Shown: piece after piece, positions 7,819 to 17,022 of the stretch
How the letters are laid out: each line of letters begins with the position of its first letter
Position numbering within the stretch: the stretch's first letter is position 1
From: Sphingobacteriales bacterium
GTDB lineage: Bacteria; Bacteroidota; Bacteroidia; Sphingobacteriales; Sphingobacteriaceae
Assembly: GCA_947505035.1 (NCBI GenBank)
Contig: CANNIS010000002.1
Location: 1-47,153 of the forward strand
Reading direction: 5' to 3'
DNA length: 47,153 nucleotides
Position numbers and translations under genes: made by a program
Notes under the pieces: model-generated
Told to the model about the DNA's origin: nothing
What the model saw: the letters and a program-made list of their open reading frames with translations, nothing else
Databases searched by the model: none

Positions 7819-10800
7819 TTAGTCTTCTGCCTCTTCCTGCTGTGGAATTTCGAAACTGGCATCTTCAAAATTGTGCTTCACAAAATTACACCAACTACAA
7901 TCTTTTTTACCACAACCAGTATTAAATTCTTGATTCATTATTTTACCATAAACAGTTTCAATTTGTTTAGTTACAAAAGCAACATCTTGTGGTAAAATCA
8001 TAATTTTGGATTTTGTATAAACTTCTTTAGCGGGCTCCACAAAATCAAATTCGGTACTGATTACATTCCAATCGTTTACTTTATAATTATCAATTAAAAT
8101 TTTATAAAAAACAGCTTGTCTCCAATAGTCTCCACCGTTAGGATCTTTCTCTGTTGGGCCATCCATTTTCTTTTTCGCATTTTCGTAAGAGCCCGTTTTA
8201 TAATCTACTACATTGACATCTCTTCCAAAAAATTCTAATTTATCAATCTTCCCTTTAATGGGAATACCATTTACTTCCACATGATCAATCTTTTTTTCTA
8301 ATGCCACTATTTTATGCCAATGGTTAATGTATCTCTTATAATAGGCCGGAATAATGGTGTGGCCATATTCTGTTCTGCGTTCAAATTGTTCTTTGGTAAA
8401 GGCTTCTCTATTCTTTAGCATATACCAGTCAAAGTCGCTAATTAACTGGCTTTGATCCGGAAATTCGTCGCCATCTTGTAGTGGTCTAAAGTATTTTTCT
8501 AAGGCCCAATGTATGGCAGAACCAAAGGTCATAGTTTCATTTTTACCATTAGGCACCTGCACCAAATTTTGAAAATAATATTTAAGTGGACAACTTAAAT
8601 AATTATTTAAATGCGTTACACTCAAACTATAATTGGCTAATCTACTTTTCACCCATTCGTGGTCAATGGCAGAAGTGCTAACAGGTGCATCTTCATTATT
8701 AAAGTTTAAAGAAAAGAAATCTACCAAATCATTTGCAGGCACCATTTTATTTTGCTCTTTTAAATTTGCGCTACTGATAATTTCACTGACAAATAAACTG
8801 CGTTCAATCGGTTTGTTTTTTAGGTCTTGTGAAACATATGAAATTTGTAAATGTGCTTTTGCACGGGTAATGGCTACATAAAATAAACGCCTCAATTCTT
8901 CTTGTTTTTCGGCCTCTGTAGCGCTCTGAAATAAGGTATCTGGAATCTTGTAGCTGTTACTTCTACCGCGTTTGCCTTCCCAAACACCTTTGTTGGCACC
9001 CATTAAAAAAACATATTCAAACTCTAATCCTTTAGAACCATGGCAGGTTAAAAAGTTTACGCCATTTTCGTTGAATAATATTTTATTGAGCTCTAAAGAC
9101 AAATCATTTTCTTTTAACAAATCAATTTTTTCAATAAAATCTTTTAAACCTAAAGATGGATTTTTTCGAGATTCTTCTTTTAAGAAATTAAACAAAGAAG
9201 AGAGCACTTGCATGTACCAAGTTTTTTCGTTTGATTTTAATATGTAAGCTAGAATACCTCCTCTTGTAATTATTTTTTCAAATAAATTTTGCAAAGTAAT
9301 ATTCACAGACTCTTTAATGTAATATTCTAAATCTGCACTCAGCGTTTTCATCGCAGCAGTAGAATTCGGCTCAAACATATCGGCCTGCTTGGCGTTTAGC
9401 TCGTTTAACAATCTCCTAACGGCAGTTTTATCTTTTCTATTTTGATAATTATGTTGATTGGCTGCGACTGTTATTTTTGCAATATCGATGGGGTTAATGG
9501 CAAAAAAATCGTAATGTAATATTTGAAACAATATTTCATCGCCACTATAAGGGATATCTGTTTCTAAGGCGATGTAGCGAAGAATATTCAATATTTTTTG
9601 TGCAAAAGGAATCGTTAAAATATTCACTTTCTTTTTAGTGGTAACCGGAATATTTTTCTCTTGAAAAAATCGCGCTAATTCTTCGCCCGATTGGTGTTCT
9701 TTATAAATAATGGCAATTTTTTTGGGCGCTATATTTTGCTGAAAAATTAACTGCGCCACTTGTTCGGTAATATCGGCAAATTCGGCAATGGGATTTTCGT
9801 ATTCAATAATGGTTGGTTCAATATTTAGGTCTTTATAATCTTTATGACTGGCAATTAATTCTTTGCTTAGGCCAGGCATTTGAATACGCTCTTTATTGAT
9901 GCCTATGAGGTTTTTAGCAAGATCTAAGATGTTTTGCGTAGAACGGTAATTGTTCTCTAGCATAATGGTTGCCAGTGTTTGCGGATACCATTTGGTATAA
10001 TTAATTAAGTTCTCCACGCTGGCTCCTTGAAACCTAAAAATAGATTGGTCGTCGTCGCCTACCACAAATACATTGGGTTCTTCCCAGTAATTAACTAATA
10101 AGCGAATTAGTTCATTTTGCGATCCACTGGTGTCTTGAAACTCATCAATTAAAAAATAATGAAAGCGTTCTTGGTAATTCAACAAAAAGTTCTCATCTGT
10201 TTGAAAAGCTTGTAATATCCAAGTGATCATGTCGTCAAAATCATAACGGGCGGCTTGTTTCATGAGCTCGCTATAATTATTGAATTCTGCCGCCGCCGCT
10301 TTTAATAATTCAATTTTATCAATCTCGTCTTGAAAGGCAGGTTTGAAATCGCCTTTTTTATTTTCTTTGCGATTACTTTGGTAGCGAAACTTTTTATGGT
10401 ATTCCGAATCTTCTTCTGCGTTTTTAATATCTTCAATATAGGCATCTGCTTTTTCTTGAATTAATTCCGCAGACCAATTTTCTTTTTTCATAATAGAAAA
10501 AAGTTCCATGAGTCGCTTAATTTCGTAGTAAACATCGCCCCTGTAGCGTTTCAAAGGATTGCCTGCTTTGAGGTTATGTATGAGTTTTCTGAATAAATCG
10601 ATTTTCTCTAAATCAGAAATGGCTTCTAAATTTAATTTACCAAATCGGGTTAAATTTTCTTGAATAATATCATTACAAAAAGAATGAAAGGTGTGAATGT
10701 TGACGCGGTAGGCATCCGGACCAATAAATTCGAATAATCTTTTGCGCATGGCAATTGCGCCCGCATCGGTATAGGTTAAGCATAAAATATTATGGGCTTG

Positions 10801-10983
10801 CGTATCGGTGTTTAATAAAATGGTGCCAATGCGTGCAGCTAAGATTTGTGTTTTTCCTGTTCCCGGACCAGCAATTACTAAAACAGGGCCATCAATTTGT
10901 TCTACCGCTTTTCTTTGCGATGAATTTAAATCGGCTAATGCTTTTAAAAATTGCTCGTTATGTTTAATGGTTTCTTTATTCAT
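7819..10983 (-). CDS. UvrD/Rep-type helicase fused to AddB-like Cys-cluster PD-(D/E)XK nuclease
   Basis: The 1054-residue protein joins a superfamily 1A helicase to a nuclease. Helicase motifs are Walker A AGPGTGKT (about 38-45), Walker B LIDEFQDT, and motif III GDDDQSIFRFQGA. Also present are NNYRS, the late motif TCHGSKGLEFEYVF and RRLFYVAITRAK. The C-terminal third carries nuclease residues H825, D914 (GKID), D927 and K929 (VDYKTG), and Q956. Four cysteines (C798, C1024, C1029, C1032) are placed like the iron-sulfur staple of AddB nucleases. It should unwind and trim double-stranded DNA ends or repair intermediates, perhaps standing in for RecBCD/AddAB. It is a single-gene unit with its own promoter candidate. 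Presence of the cluster is inferred from cysteine placement. Confidence 0.9.
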   Translation of the reverse strand: MNKETIKHNEQFLKALADLNSSQRKAVEQIDGPVLVIAGPGTGKTQILAARIGTILLNTDTQAHNILCLTYTDAGAIAMRKRLFEFIGPDAYRVNIHTFHSFCNDIIQENLTRFGKLNLEAISDLEKIDLFRKLIHNLKAGNPLKRYRGDVYYEIKRLMELFSIMKKENWSAELIQEKADAYIEDIKNAEEDSEYHKKFRYQSNRKENKKGDFKPAFQDEIDKIELLKAAAAEFNNYSELMKQAARYDFDDMITWILQAFQTDENFLLNYQERFHYFLIDEFQDTSGSQNELIRLLVNYWEEPNVFVVGDDDQSIFRFQGASVENLINYTKWYPQTLATIMLENNYRSTQNILDLAKNLIGINKERIQMPGLSKELIASHKDYKDLNIEPTIIEYENPIAEFADITEQVAQLIFQQNIAPKKIAIIYKEHQSGEELARFFQEKNIPVTTKKKVNILTIPFAQKILNILRYIALETDIPYSGDEILFQILHYDFFAINPIDIAKITVAANQHNYQNRKDKTAVRRLLNELNAKQADMFEPNSTAAMKTLSADLEYYIKESVNITLQNLFEKIITRGGILAYILKSNEKTWYMQVLSSLFNFLKEESRKNPSLGLKDFIEKIDLLKENDLSLELNKILFNENGVNFLTCHGSKGLEFEYVFLMGANKGVWEGKRGRSNSYKIPDTLFQSATEAEKQEELRRLFYVAITRAKAHLQISYVSQDLKNKPIERSLFVSEIISSANLKEQNKMVPANDLVDFFSLNFNNEDAPVSTSAIDHEWVKSRLANYSLSVTHLNNYLSCPLKYYFQNLVQVPNGKNETMTFGSAIHWALEKYFRPLQDGDEFPDQSQLISDFDWYMLKNREAFTKEQFERRTEYGHTIIPAYYKRYINHWHKIVALEKKIDHVEVNGIPIKGKIDKLEFFGRDVNVVDYKTGSYENAKKKMDGPTEKDPNGGDYWRQAVFYKILIDNYKVNDWNVISTEFDFVEPAKEVYTKSKIMILPQDVAFVTKQIETVYGKIMNQEFNTGCGKKDCSWCNFVKHNFEDASFEIPQQEEAED

Positions 10984-11022
10984 GATGCGCTTGCTGCTAT
11001 GGTATTAATATAATGATAAATT

Positions 11023-11030
11023 CAAATTTA
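11023..11030 (-). promoter_or_regulatory. -7 box candidate for the helicase-nuclease gene
   Basis: The minus strand reads TAAATTTG, an exact TAnnTTTG match 40 bases upstream of the ATG at 10983. A palindrome abuts it on the upstream side, and there is no TTTG at the usual -33 distance. Confidence 0.4.
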
Positions 11031-11044
11031 ACAAAGCGCTTTGT
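11031..11044. repeat. 14-bp perfect palindrome next to the helicase -7 box
   Basis: ACAAAGCGCTTTGT equals its own reverse complement and directly abuts the -7 candidate. This position, inside the promoter spacer, is typical of a repressor or activator operator. No regulator is identified. Confidence 0.6.
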
Positions 11045-11074
11045 CAATTTAGGTCGAAACAAAAAAAGGCATAA

Positions 11075-11102
11075 AAAAAGTCCTACCGAAGCAGGACTTT
11101 TT
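11075..11102 (-). terminator. Terminator after nrdJ
   Basis: A 10-bp stem AAAAAGTCCT/AGGACTTTTT with an 8-nt loop begins about 35 bases past the nrdJ stop, with a U-tract on the minus transcript. Confidence 0.9.
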
Positions 11103-11137
11103 AGCAATCAATATAACGGATATTGAAGGGTTTTCGA

Positions 11138-14100
11138 TTAACTACAGCCTCCTTGTGTACCGCAGTTTAAGCATTTGTAACAAGTTGCAGAACGAACCAT
11201 GATGTGTCCGCAGCTGCCACATGCTGGCGCATCTGATTGTACACCACCAGAAATATCAAATGCTGGTTTAGCGTTTGCGTATTCTGTATTGCTTACTTCT
11301 GCTTTAGGTGTTGGAGCTACTGTTTTAGGTACCATTTGATTACTTGCATCTGGATTTACATCTTCATCAATTAATTGAGGGTTACCAATCACTGCATTTT
11401 GTTCGGTGATCACATGCACTAAATCTGTTCTGTTCAGGTATTCATAACCTAACAAACGGAAGATGTAATCTATGATCGAAGTTGCACTCTTGATGTTTGC
11501 ATGTCCTGCAACCATACCAGATGGTTCAAAACGAGTGAAAGCAAATTTATCAACGAACTCTTCTAAAGGCACACCGTATTGTAAACCTACCGAAATAGCG
11601 ATTGCAAAACAGTTCATCAATGAACGGAAGGTTGCCCCTTCTTTGTGCATATCGATAAAGATTTCTCCCAATGTTCCATCTTCGTATTCACCGGTACGTA
11701 CATAAATGGTTTGTCCACCAACGGCTGCTTTTTGTGTAAAGCCTTGGCGTTTACCTGGCATGCTTTTCTTCTCTACTACGCTAGAAAGTTGGCGTTTGAA
11801 CGAAGTGTCTTTAGAACGCTCTAAGATTGCTCTTGCGGCTTCTAATACTTGCTCTGGCGTAAGATCGCTAAGTCTAACATTTGCAGCTTCGCCTAGCACT
11901 TCTTCAACCGTTTCTAATTTATCGTCTGAAGATGCTTTAGTAGATAATGGTTGAGATAATTTACAACCATCTCTGTAAAGTGCATTTGCTTTTAAGCCTA
12001 ATTCCCAACTTAATTGGTAGCAATCTTTCATTTCTTCTACAGATGCCTCGTTTGGCAAGTTGATCGTTTTTGAAATCGCACCGGATAAGAATGGTTGTGC
12101 TGCAGCCATCATTTTAATGTGACCATGTGCATGAATGTATCTTTCGCCAATTGATCCGCAACGATTAGCGCAATCAAATATTGGATAGTGTTCTTCTTTT
12201 AAATATGGCGCACCTTCAATCGTCATGGTTCCACAAACAAAAATGTTTGCTTCTGCAATTTGATTTTTAGAAAATCCTAAGGCTTGTAATAAATTAAAGT
12301 TTGGAGAATTGTATTGCTCTGGTTTAAATCCTAAACGCTTGATGCAATCTTCGCCTAATGCCCAAATATTAAATCCAAAACTAATTTCGAATGCCGAAAC
12401 CATTCCTTTATCTACTCTTTCTAAATCGTCTTGCGTAAATCCTTTGGCAGCTAATGAATCAAAGTTAATGTGCGGTGCACCTTTGATGGTTGCATAACCT
12501 TTTGCATAATTTACAATGGTTGTAATTTGATGCTCGTCGTAACCTAAGTTTCTTAAAGCAGCTGGAACCGCCAAGTTGATAATTTTGAAATAACCACCAC
12601 CCGATAATTTTTTAAATTTCACTAAAGCGAAATCTGGCTCGATACCGGTAGTATCGCAATCCATTACTAAACCAATTGTTCCTGTTGGAGCAATTACAGT
12701 TGTTTGTGCATTGCGGTAACCATGTTTCTCGCCTAATTCTACTGCTTTGTCCCAAGCATTACATGCTGCAGATAATAAATAATCTGGGCAATATTTTGGA
12801 TCAATTCCGATAGGTGCAATTTCTAAACCTTCGTATGCATCAGTTGTATTGTATGCTGCATAACGGTGATTACGCATCACGCGCATCATGTGGTTTTTAT
12901 TTTCTTGGTATTTGCTGAAAGTGCCTAATTCTCTAGCCATTTCAGCTGAAGTTGCGTAAGCAACACCCGTCATGATTGCGGTAATTGCACCACCAATTGC
13001 ACGACCTTTATCGCTATCGTAAGGAATACCAGCAACCATTAACATAGAACCTAAGTTAGCATAACCTAAACCTAAAGTTCTGTAGTCGTAAGATAATTGT
13101 GCTACTTCTTTCGATGGGAATTGCGCCATCAATACAGAAATTTCTAACACCATGGTCCAGATTCTGCAAATGTGTTCGAATCCTTTTACGTCAAACTCTA
13201 ACGTTTTTTCGTTAAAGAAATGGCGAAGGTTTACAGAGGCTAAATTACAAGCTGTATTATCTAAGAACATGTATTCAGAACATGGGTTAGACGCATTGAT
13301 TCGACCACCTTCTGGGCAAGTATGCCATTCGTTAATAGTGGTATCGTATTGTACTCCTGGATCTGCACAAGCCCAAGCAGCAAATGCAACATCGTTCCAT
13401 AATTTTTCTGAAGGAATTGAACCAATTGGCTTACCTGTTGTGCGCGCAATTAAATCCCAATTTTTTCCTTCTTTTAATGCATGGAAAAAAGTATTTGGAA
13501 TACGAATAGAGTTATTAGAGTTTTGGCCAGCTACTGTACGGTAAGCTTCTCCTTCGTAATCTGAAGAATAACCAGCTGCAATTAATGCCGCAACTTTTTT
13601 CTCTTCTTCTACTTTCCAGTTTACAAAACTTTCAATTTCTGGATGGTCTAAGTCTAAGCAAACCATTTTAGCTGCACGACGTGTGGTACCACCCGATTTA
13701 ATCGCACCCGCAGCGCGGTCACCAATTTTTAAGAAAGAAATTAATCCAGAAGAGTGACCTCCGCCAGATAATTTTTCGCTCTCGCCTCTAATTTTAGAGA
13801 AGTTGGTTCCTACACCCGATCCGTATTTAAAAATTCTTGCTTCGCGAACCCATAAGTCCATAATACCGCCTTCGTTTACCAAGTCATCATCAACTGATAA
13901 AATAAAACAAGCATGTGGTTGCGGTCTTTCGTAAGCAGAAGTAGATTTGCTTAATTTTTCTGTTTTAGGATCTACGTAGTAGTGTCCTTGTGGTTTACCG
14001 GTAATTTGGTAAGAGCTATGTAAGCCTGTGTTGAACCATTGTGGCGAGTTTGGTGCCGCTAATTGTCCAACAATTGTGTATACTATTTCATCGTAAAAAA

Positions 14101-14449
14101 CTTGCGCATCGTCGTTAGTTGCAAAATAACCGTAACGTTTTCCCCAGTCCATCCAGCAATTTGCCATACGGTGTGCTACTTGTTTGATGGATCTTTCACC
14201 CCCTAAAGAACCATCTGCTTGAGGCACGCCAGCTTTACGGAAATATTTTTGAGCTAAAATATCCGTTGCTACTTGTGACCATGTGTTTGGTACTTCTACA
14301 TCATTCATTTCAAATACTGCATCACCTGCAGGATTTCTAATAACGGATGTTCTTTTTTCGTAGGTAAATAAATCGTAAGCTGTTAGGCCTTTTTTTGTGA
14401 AAAATCTGTCGATTTTCATTCCTTTTCCTGTTGTCTCTTTTTTGCTCAT
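11138..14449 (-). CDS. nrdJ: Adenosylcobalamin-dependent (class II) ribonucleoside-diphosphate reductase
   Basis: The 1103-residue protein has the long-form class II reductase architecture. The N-terminal domain is followed by the ten-stranded barrel with the catalytic region [20 protein letters not shown] and the late barrel strand [22 protein letters not shown] domain is present ([22 protein letters not shown]). The C-terminal zinc ribbon has four or more cysteines (CGSCGH ... CYKCLNCG). It converts ribonucleotides to deoxyribonucleotides using a radical from coenzyme B12, independent of oxygen. No intein is seen, and nrdR is not in the window. The upstream region has a good promoter match, inverted DnaA-box-like sites and a palindrome, but no recognisable cobalamin riboswitch. 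Confidence 0.96.
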   Translation of the reverse strand: MSKKETTGKGMKIDRFFTKKGLTAYDLFTYEKRTSVIRNPAGDAVFEMNDVEVPNTWSQVATDILAQKYFRKAGVPQADGSLGGERSIKQVAHRMANCWMDWGKRYGYFATNDDAQVFYDEIVYTIVGQLAAPNSPQWFNTGLHSSYQITGKPQGHYYVDPKTEKLSKSTSAYERPQPHACFILSVDDDLVNEGGIMDLWVREARIFKYGSGVGTNFSKIRGESEKLSGGGHSSGLISFLKIGDRAAGAIKSGGTTRRAAKMVCLDLDHPEIESFVNWKVEEEKKVAALIAAGYSSDYEGEAYRTVAGQNSNNSIRIPNTFFHALKEGKNWDLIARTTGKPIGSIPSEKLWNDVAFAAWACADPGVQYDTTINEWHTCPEGGRINASNPCSEYMFLDNTACNLASVNLRHFFNEKTLEFDVKGFEHICRIWTMVLEISVLMAQFPSKEVAQLSYDYRTLGLGYANLGSMLMVAGIPYDSDKGRAIGGAITAIMTGVAYATSAEMARELGTFSKYQENKNHMMRVMRNHRYAAYNTTDAYEGLEIAPIGIDPKYCPDYLLSAACNAWDKAVELGEKHGYRNAQTTVIAPTGTIGLVMDCDTTGIEPDFALVKFKKLSGGGYFKIINLAVPAALRNLGYDEHQITTIVNYAKGYATIKGAPHINFDSLAAKGFTQDDLERVDKGMVSAFEISFGFNIWALGEDCIKRLGFKPEQYNSPNFNLLQALGFSKNQIAEANIFVCGTMTIEGAPYLKEEHYPIFDCANRCGSIGERYIHAHGHIKMMAAAQPFLSGAISKTINLPNEASVEEMKDCYQLSWELGLKANALYRDGCKLSQPLSTKASSDDKLETVEEVLGEAANVRLSDLTPEQVLEAARAILERSKDTSFKRQLSSVVEKKSMPGKRQGFTQKAAVGGQTIYVRTGEYEDGTLGEIFIDMHKEGATFRSLMNCFAIAISVGLQYGVPLEEFVDKFAFTRFEPSGMVAGHANIKSATSIIDYIFRLLGYEYLNRTDLVHVITEQNAVIGNPQLIDEDVNPDASNQMVPKTVAPTPKAEVSNTEYANAKPAFDISGGVQSDAPACGSCGHIMVRSATCYKCLNCGTQGGCS

Positions 14450-14508
14450 TGGGGTATCTTGTAAAAAAATTAAAAAAATTGATTAAAAAAATATTGGGGG
14501 TTTTTGAA

Positions 14509-14540
14509 CAAATTTAACTTTAAGAGTACCTGCTGTCAAA
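14509..14540 (-). promoter_or_regulatory. Promoter candidate for nrdJ
   Basis: The minus strand shows TTTG (14540-14537), a 20-bp spacer, then TAAATTTG (14516-14509). Both elements are exact matches to the Bacteroidota TTTG/TAnnTTTG pattern. The start of transcription would fall about 50-55 bases before the ATG at 14449. Confidence 0.65.
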
Positions 14541-14546
14541 AATGAG

Positions 14547-14555
14547 TTTTCCACA
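14547..14555 (+). promoter_or_regulatory. DnaA-box-like 9-mer (first)
   Basis: TTTTCCACA fits the relaxed DnaA box TTWTNCACA and lies 6 bases upstream of the nrdJ -33 element. Its exact reverse complement recurs 69 bases away. Confidence 0.45.
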
Positions 14556-14561
14556 TTGCAT

Positions 14562-14587
14562 CTAATAAAACAGCTCCTAATAAAACA
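14562..14587. repeat. Direct repeat CTAATAAAACA, two copies
   Basis: The 11-mer CTAATAAAACA occurs at 14562-14572 and 14577-14587 (15-base period), between the two DnaA-box-like sites. Two copies only. Confidence 0.5.
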
Positions 14588-14594
14588 AACTCAT

Positions 14595-14610
14595 ATAAAC
14601 AGCTGTTTAT
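14595..14610. repeat. 16-bp perfect palindrome upstream of nrdJ
   Basis: ATAAACAGCTGTTTAT equals its own reverse complement. It lies about 55 bases upstream of the nrdJ -33 element and does not match the NrdR-box pattern I know. It is operator-like, with no regulator assigned. Confidence 0.6.
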
Positions 14611-14624
14611 TAAGGGCTAATGTC

Positions 14625-14633
14625 TGTGGAAAA
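14625..14633 (-). promoter_or_regulatory. DnaA-box-like 9-mer (second, inverted)
   Basis: The plus strand reads TGTGGAAAA, the exact reverse complement of the first site at 14547-14555. Confidence 0.45.
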
Positions 14634-14679
14634 GAATAAAAATTGCGGTAAAAACTGTCTAATTTCGCGATTTTTCTAA

Positions 14680-16110
14680 CTACTTGATAACGCTTACTTT
14701 AATCGTATTGGTCCGTCCACTTCGACCAATTGGCGTGCTGGCGGTATTCACAATTACTTGTCCTTTTTTAACCAATTTGGTTTTTTTCAGTATGCCGTTT
14801 ACATCTAAAATAGTTTGATCGGTACTAACAAATTTATCGTAGAAATAACCCCTTACTCCCCAAACTAAACTGAGGGTACATAATAACGATTGATTAGTTG
14901 TAAAAATAAGGGTTAAGGCTTTGGGTCGGTGACTAGAAATTTTAAAGGCAGTATAACCCGAATGCGTCATGGATGCAATACCTACCGCATCGTTTTGTTG
15001 AGCAATAATACAGGCAGTATAGCAAACCGTGTCTGATAAAAAAGTCGGTGAATTTTTTGCCGGGCTGTGCATTTGCTCATAAGGGTAACTGGTACTTTCT
15101 ACTTTATTGATAATTTGTTGCATTGCAGCAATTACTTCTATAGGATAAGCTCCCACAGATGTTTCCCCGCTTAACATAACCGCATCGGCACCATCTAATA
15201 CAGAGTTGGCTACATCGTTTACTTCTGCTCGTGTTGGTCTGGCATTGGTAATCATACTTTCCATCATTTGGGTAGCAATAATTACTGGCTTAGCTTGTTC
15301 CATACATTTTTTAGCAATCATTTTTTGAATGATTGGTAAATCTTCCATTGGGCATTCCACCCCCAGATCACCTCTGGCAACCATCACGCCATCTGTTGCG
15401 GCAATAATCGCATCAATATTTATTAAGGCTTCGGGCTTTTCAATTTTAGCAATTACCCTCGATGTGCTTCCGCGTTTTTTAATAATTTCTTTTAATTCTA
15501 TAATGTCTTTGGTTTCTCTTACAAAAGATAATCCGATCCACTCAATATTATGTTTTAATATAAAGTCTAAATCTTTTAAATCTTTAGGAGTTAAACTTGG
15601 AATAGATACTTTGGTGTCGGGTAAATTCACACCTTTGTTTGAAGATAAAATGCCACCATAAATTACCTTCACTTTAACCGCATCTCTTTTATTTGATTCA
15701 ATTACTTTGAATTGTAATTTACCATCATCTAATAAAATAGTTTCGCCTGCTTTTACATCTTTAGGGAATGCTTGGTAAGAAATATAAAGCTTCTCCCCAT
15801 TGCCTATACAGGCTTTGGTGGTCATTGTTAAAATCTGATTTTTCTTTAACAGCACGCCATTATTTTCCATTTCGCCAACCCTAATTTTTGGGCCTTGTAA
15901 ATCGGCCAGAATTCCAACGTGTGTTTTATGTTTTTTATTGATTTCTCGAATGGTTTGAATTAACTTTAAAAGATCTTCGTGTTTACCATGAGAAAAATTA
16001 ATTCTGCAGATATCCATTCCAGCTTTAATCATTTTCAACAAAACTTCTTTCGAAGAAGAAGCTGGGCCTAATGTTGCAACAATTTTTGTTCTATTGTGGT
16101 AATTTTTCAT
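14680..16110 (-). CDS. pyk: Pyruvate kinase
   Basis: At 476 residues this is the usual bacterial length. It transfers phosphate from phosphoenolpyruvate to ADP as the last step of glycolysis, in the cytoplasm. Visible motifs are TKIVATLGPASS at the N-terminus, INFSHG, the lid-domain start ILADLQGPKIRVGE, and the active-site signature IAKIEKPEALINIDAIIAATDGVMVARGDLGVE. VIIATQMMESMITNARPTRAE and DAVMLSGETSVGAYP follow. The C-terminal domain ends RSGRTNTIKV. Its product feeds the pyruvate dehydrogenase encoded elsewhere in the window. It lies downstream of the IPExxxVDY gene on the same strand, 86 bases apart. Confidence 0.97.
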   Translation of the reverse strand: MKNYHNRTKIVATLGPASSSKEVLLKMIKAGMDICRINFSHGKHEDLLKLIQTIREINKKHKTHVGILADLQGPKIRVGEMENNGVLLKKNQILTMTTKACIGNGEKLYISYQAFPKDVKAGETILLDDGKLQFKVIESNKRDAVKVKVIYGGILSSNKGVNLPDTKVSIPSLTPKDLKDLDFILKHNIEWIGLSFVRETKDIIELKEIIKKRGSTSRVIAKIEKPEALINIDAIIAATDGVMVARGDLGVECPMEDLPIIQKMIAKKCMEQAKPVIIATQMMESMITNARPTRAEVNDVANSVLDGADAVMLSGETSVGAYPIEVIAAMQQIINKVESTSYPYEQMHSPAKNSPTFLSDTVCYTACIIAQQNDAVGIASMTHSGYTAFKISSHRPKALTLIFTTNQSLLCTLSLVWGVRGYFYDKFVSTDQTILDVNGILKKTKLVKKGQVIVNTASTPIGRSGRTNTIKVSVIK

Positions 16111-16157
16111 GAGATATTGGATTCAAATATGGGTTGAATGTACAGCTAATTATTTTT

Positions 16158-16165
16158 CAAAATTA
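16158..16165 (-). promoter_or_regulatory. -7 box candidate for pyk
   Basis: The minus strand reads TAATTTTG, an exact TAnnTTTG match 47 bases before the pyk ATG. No clear -33 partner is seen. Confidence 0.35.
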
Positions 16166-16196
16166 ACTTTTTTATTTGAAAGTGTAAAAAGTACAC

Positions 16197-16670
16197 TTAG
16201 AATATTAAAAAGTTATCTTTTGATTTTAAGGAATTAGGGTCAATCGCATAGGCTGTTTGAATAATATCTATTTGGTTCAAAGCTTTTATAAAGTCTTTTT
16301 CGTCTTGTTTGTTCATTTCTGGGGTGCAAAGCATAAAAAAGTCTATTTCTTTAATTTCGGGCGCGAGAAAACCGCTAGTGGCATTATTGGGCAATATATA
16401 AAGATCGCCCTCTAAAGCTTCTATTTTATGCCTAAAAGAAGCGATTTCAAAACGGTCCCCTTGGTCGTTAAAAATGGGCAAATCTTTTTCTTCTCTAATA
16501 AATTGGAGGCCTAAATACTTATTAATAAACCAACAAAGTCGATAATCTCGACAAGCAGCCGCAATGCCAATAAGGCCAAAGTCGTACTCGGGTTCTATTC
16601 TTAAGATTTTTTTGCTCAACTTATTGCGTTTTAATTTGTCTAAAATATAAAAAAACCATACTATTGACAA
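16197..16670 (-). CDS. IPExxxVDY family protein (function unknown)
   Basis: The product has the features of the Bacteroidota-restricted IPExxxVDY family: EYDFGLIGIAAACRDYRLCWFINKYLG near the N-terminus, the PEIKEIDFF stretch that gives the family its name, and a C-terminal IDPNSLKSKDNFLIF. No function is established. The start is uncertain: there is no in-frame ATG in the N-terminal region. The track uses a TTG at 16670 (157 residues). A second TTG at 16619 would start MSKKILRIEPEYDF (140 residues), which fits the family better and frees the space of the acpP promoter. It sits between pyk and the divergent acpP-fabF-rnc run, an arrangement I recall as common in this phylum. Confidence 0.8.
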   Translation of the reverse strand: MSIVWFFYILDKLKRNKLSKKILRIEPEYDFGLIGIAAACRDYRLCWFINKYLGLQFIREEKDLPIFNDQGDRFEIASFRHKIEALEGDLYILPNNATSGFLAPEIKEIDFFMLCTPEMNKQDEKDFIKALNQIDIIQTAYAIDPNSLKSKDNFLIF

Positions 16671-16714
16671 AATAAACGCTCAAAATAGCCCTGAAATCAA
16701 GGAAAAAATAAAAG

Positions 16715-16746
16715 TTTGATTATTTGTTATAATATTTTTTTCTTTG
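16715..16746 (+). promoter_or_regulatory. Promoter candidate for the acpP-fabF run
   Basis: TTTG (16715-16718), a 20-bp spacer and TTTCTTTG (16739-16746, one mismatch to TAnnTTTG) lie 33 bases before the acpP ATG, at the expected spacing. Confidence 0.5.
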
Positions 16747-16779
16747 CACTAAATTAGTAAAACCTTAAAAATTAAAATT

Positions 16780-17016
16780 ATGTCAGATATTGCATCAAGA
16801 GTAAAGGCAATTATTGTAGAAAAATTAGGTGTTGATGAAAGTGAAGTTACACCAGAAGCAAGTTTTACAAACGACTTAGGTGCCGATTCATTGGACACTG
16901 TAGAGTTAATTATGGAATTCGAAAAAGAATTTAACGTTGCTATTCCAGACGAACAAGCGGAAACTATCGGCACAGTTGGTCAAGCAGTTTCTTATTTAGA
17001 AAAAAACGTTAAGTAA
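16780..17016 (+). CDS. acpP: Acyl carrier protein
   Basis: The 78-residue acidic four-helix protein carries the phosphopantetheine attachment serine in [10 protein letters not shown] (S37). It holds growing acyl chains as thioesters during type II fatty-acid synthesis. It is followed after 6 bases by fabF, the usual acpP-fabF pairing. The start is preceded by an A-rich leader with no Shine-Dalgarno sequence, as is normal for Bacteroidota. Confidence 0.98.
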   Translation: MSDIASRVKAIIVEKLGVDESEVTPEASFTNDLGADSLDTVELIMEFEKEFNVAIPDEQAETIGTVGQAVSYLEKNVK

Positions 17017-17022
17017 ATCTTA

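Noticed and set aside
14562-14587. CRISPR-like or iteron array from CTAATAAAACA
   Set aside because: Only two copies of an 11-mer with a 4-base gap; no spacers and no cas or rep genes.
14547-14633. A chromosomal origin (oriC) at the DnaA-box-like sites
   Set aside because: Only two boxes, no clustered array or dnaA/dnaN neighbour, and the sites flank a promoter. Gene regulation is the simpler reading.
14450-14679. Cobalamin riboswitch upstream of nrdJ
   Set aside because: I could not find the conserved B12-box or the extended multi-stem layout in this short, A/T-rich region.
16180-16198. Terminator AAGTGTA/TACACTT after the IPExxxVDY gene
   Set aside because: The stem is only 7 bp and there is no U-tract in the minus transcript.
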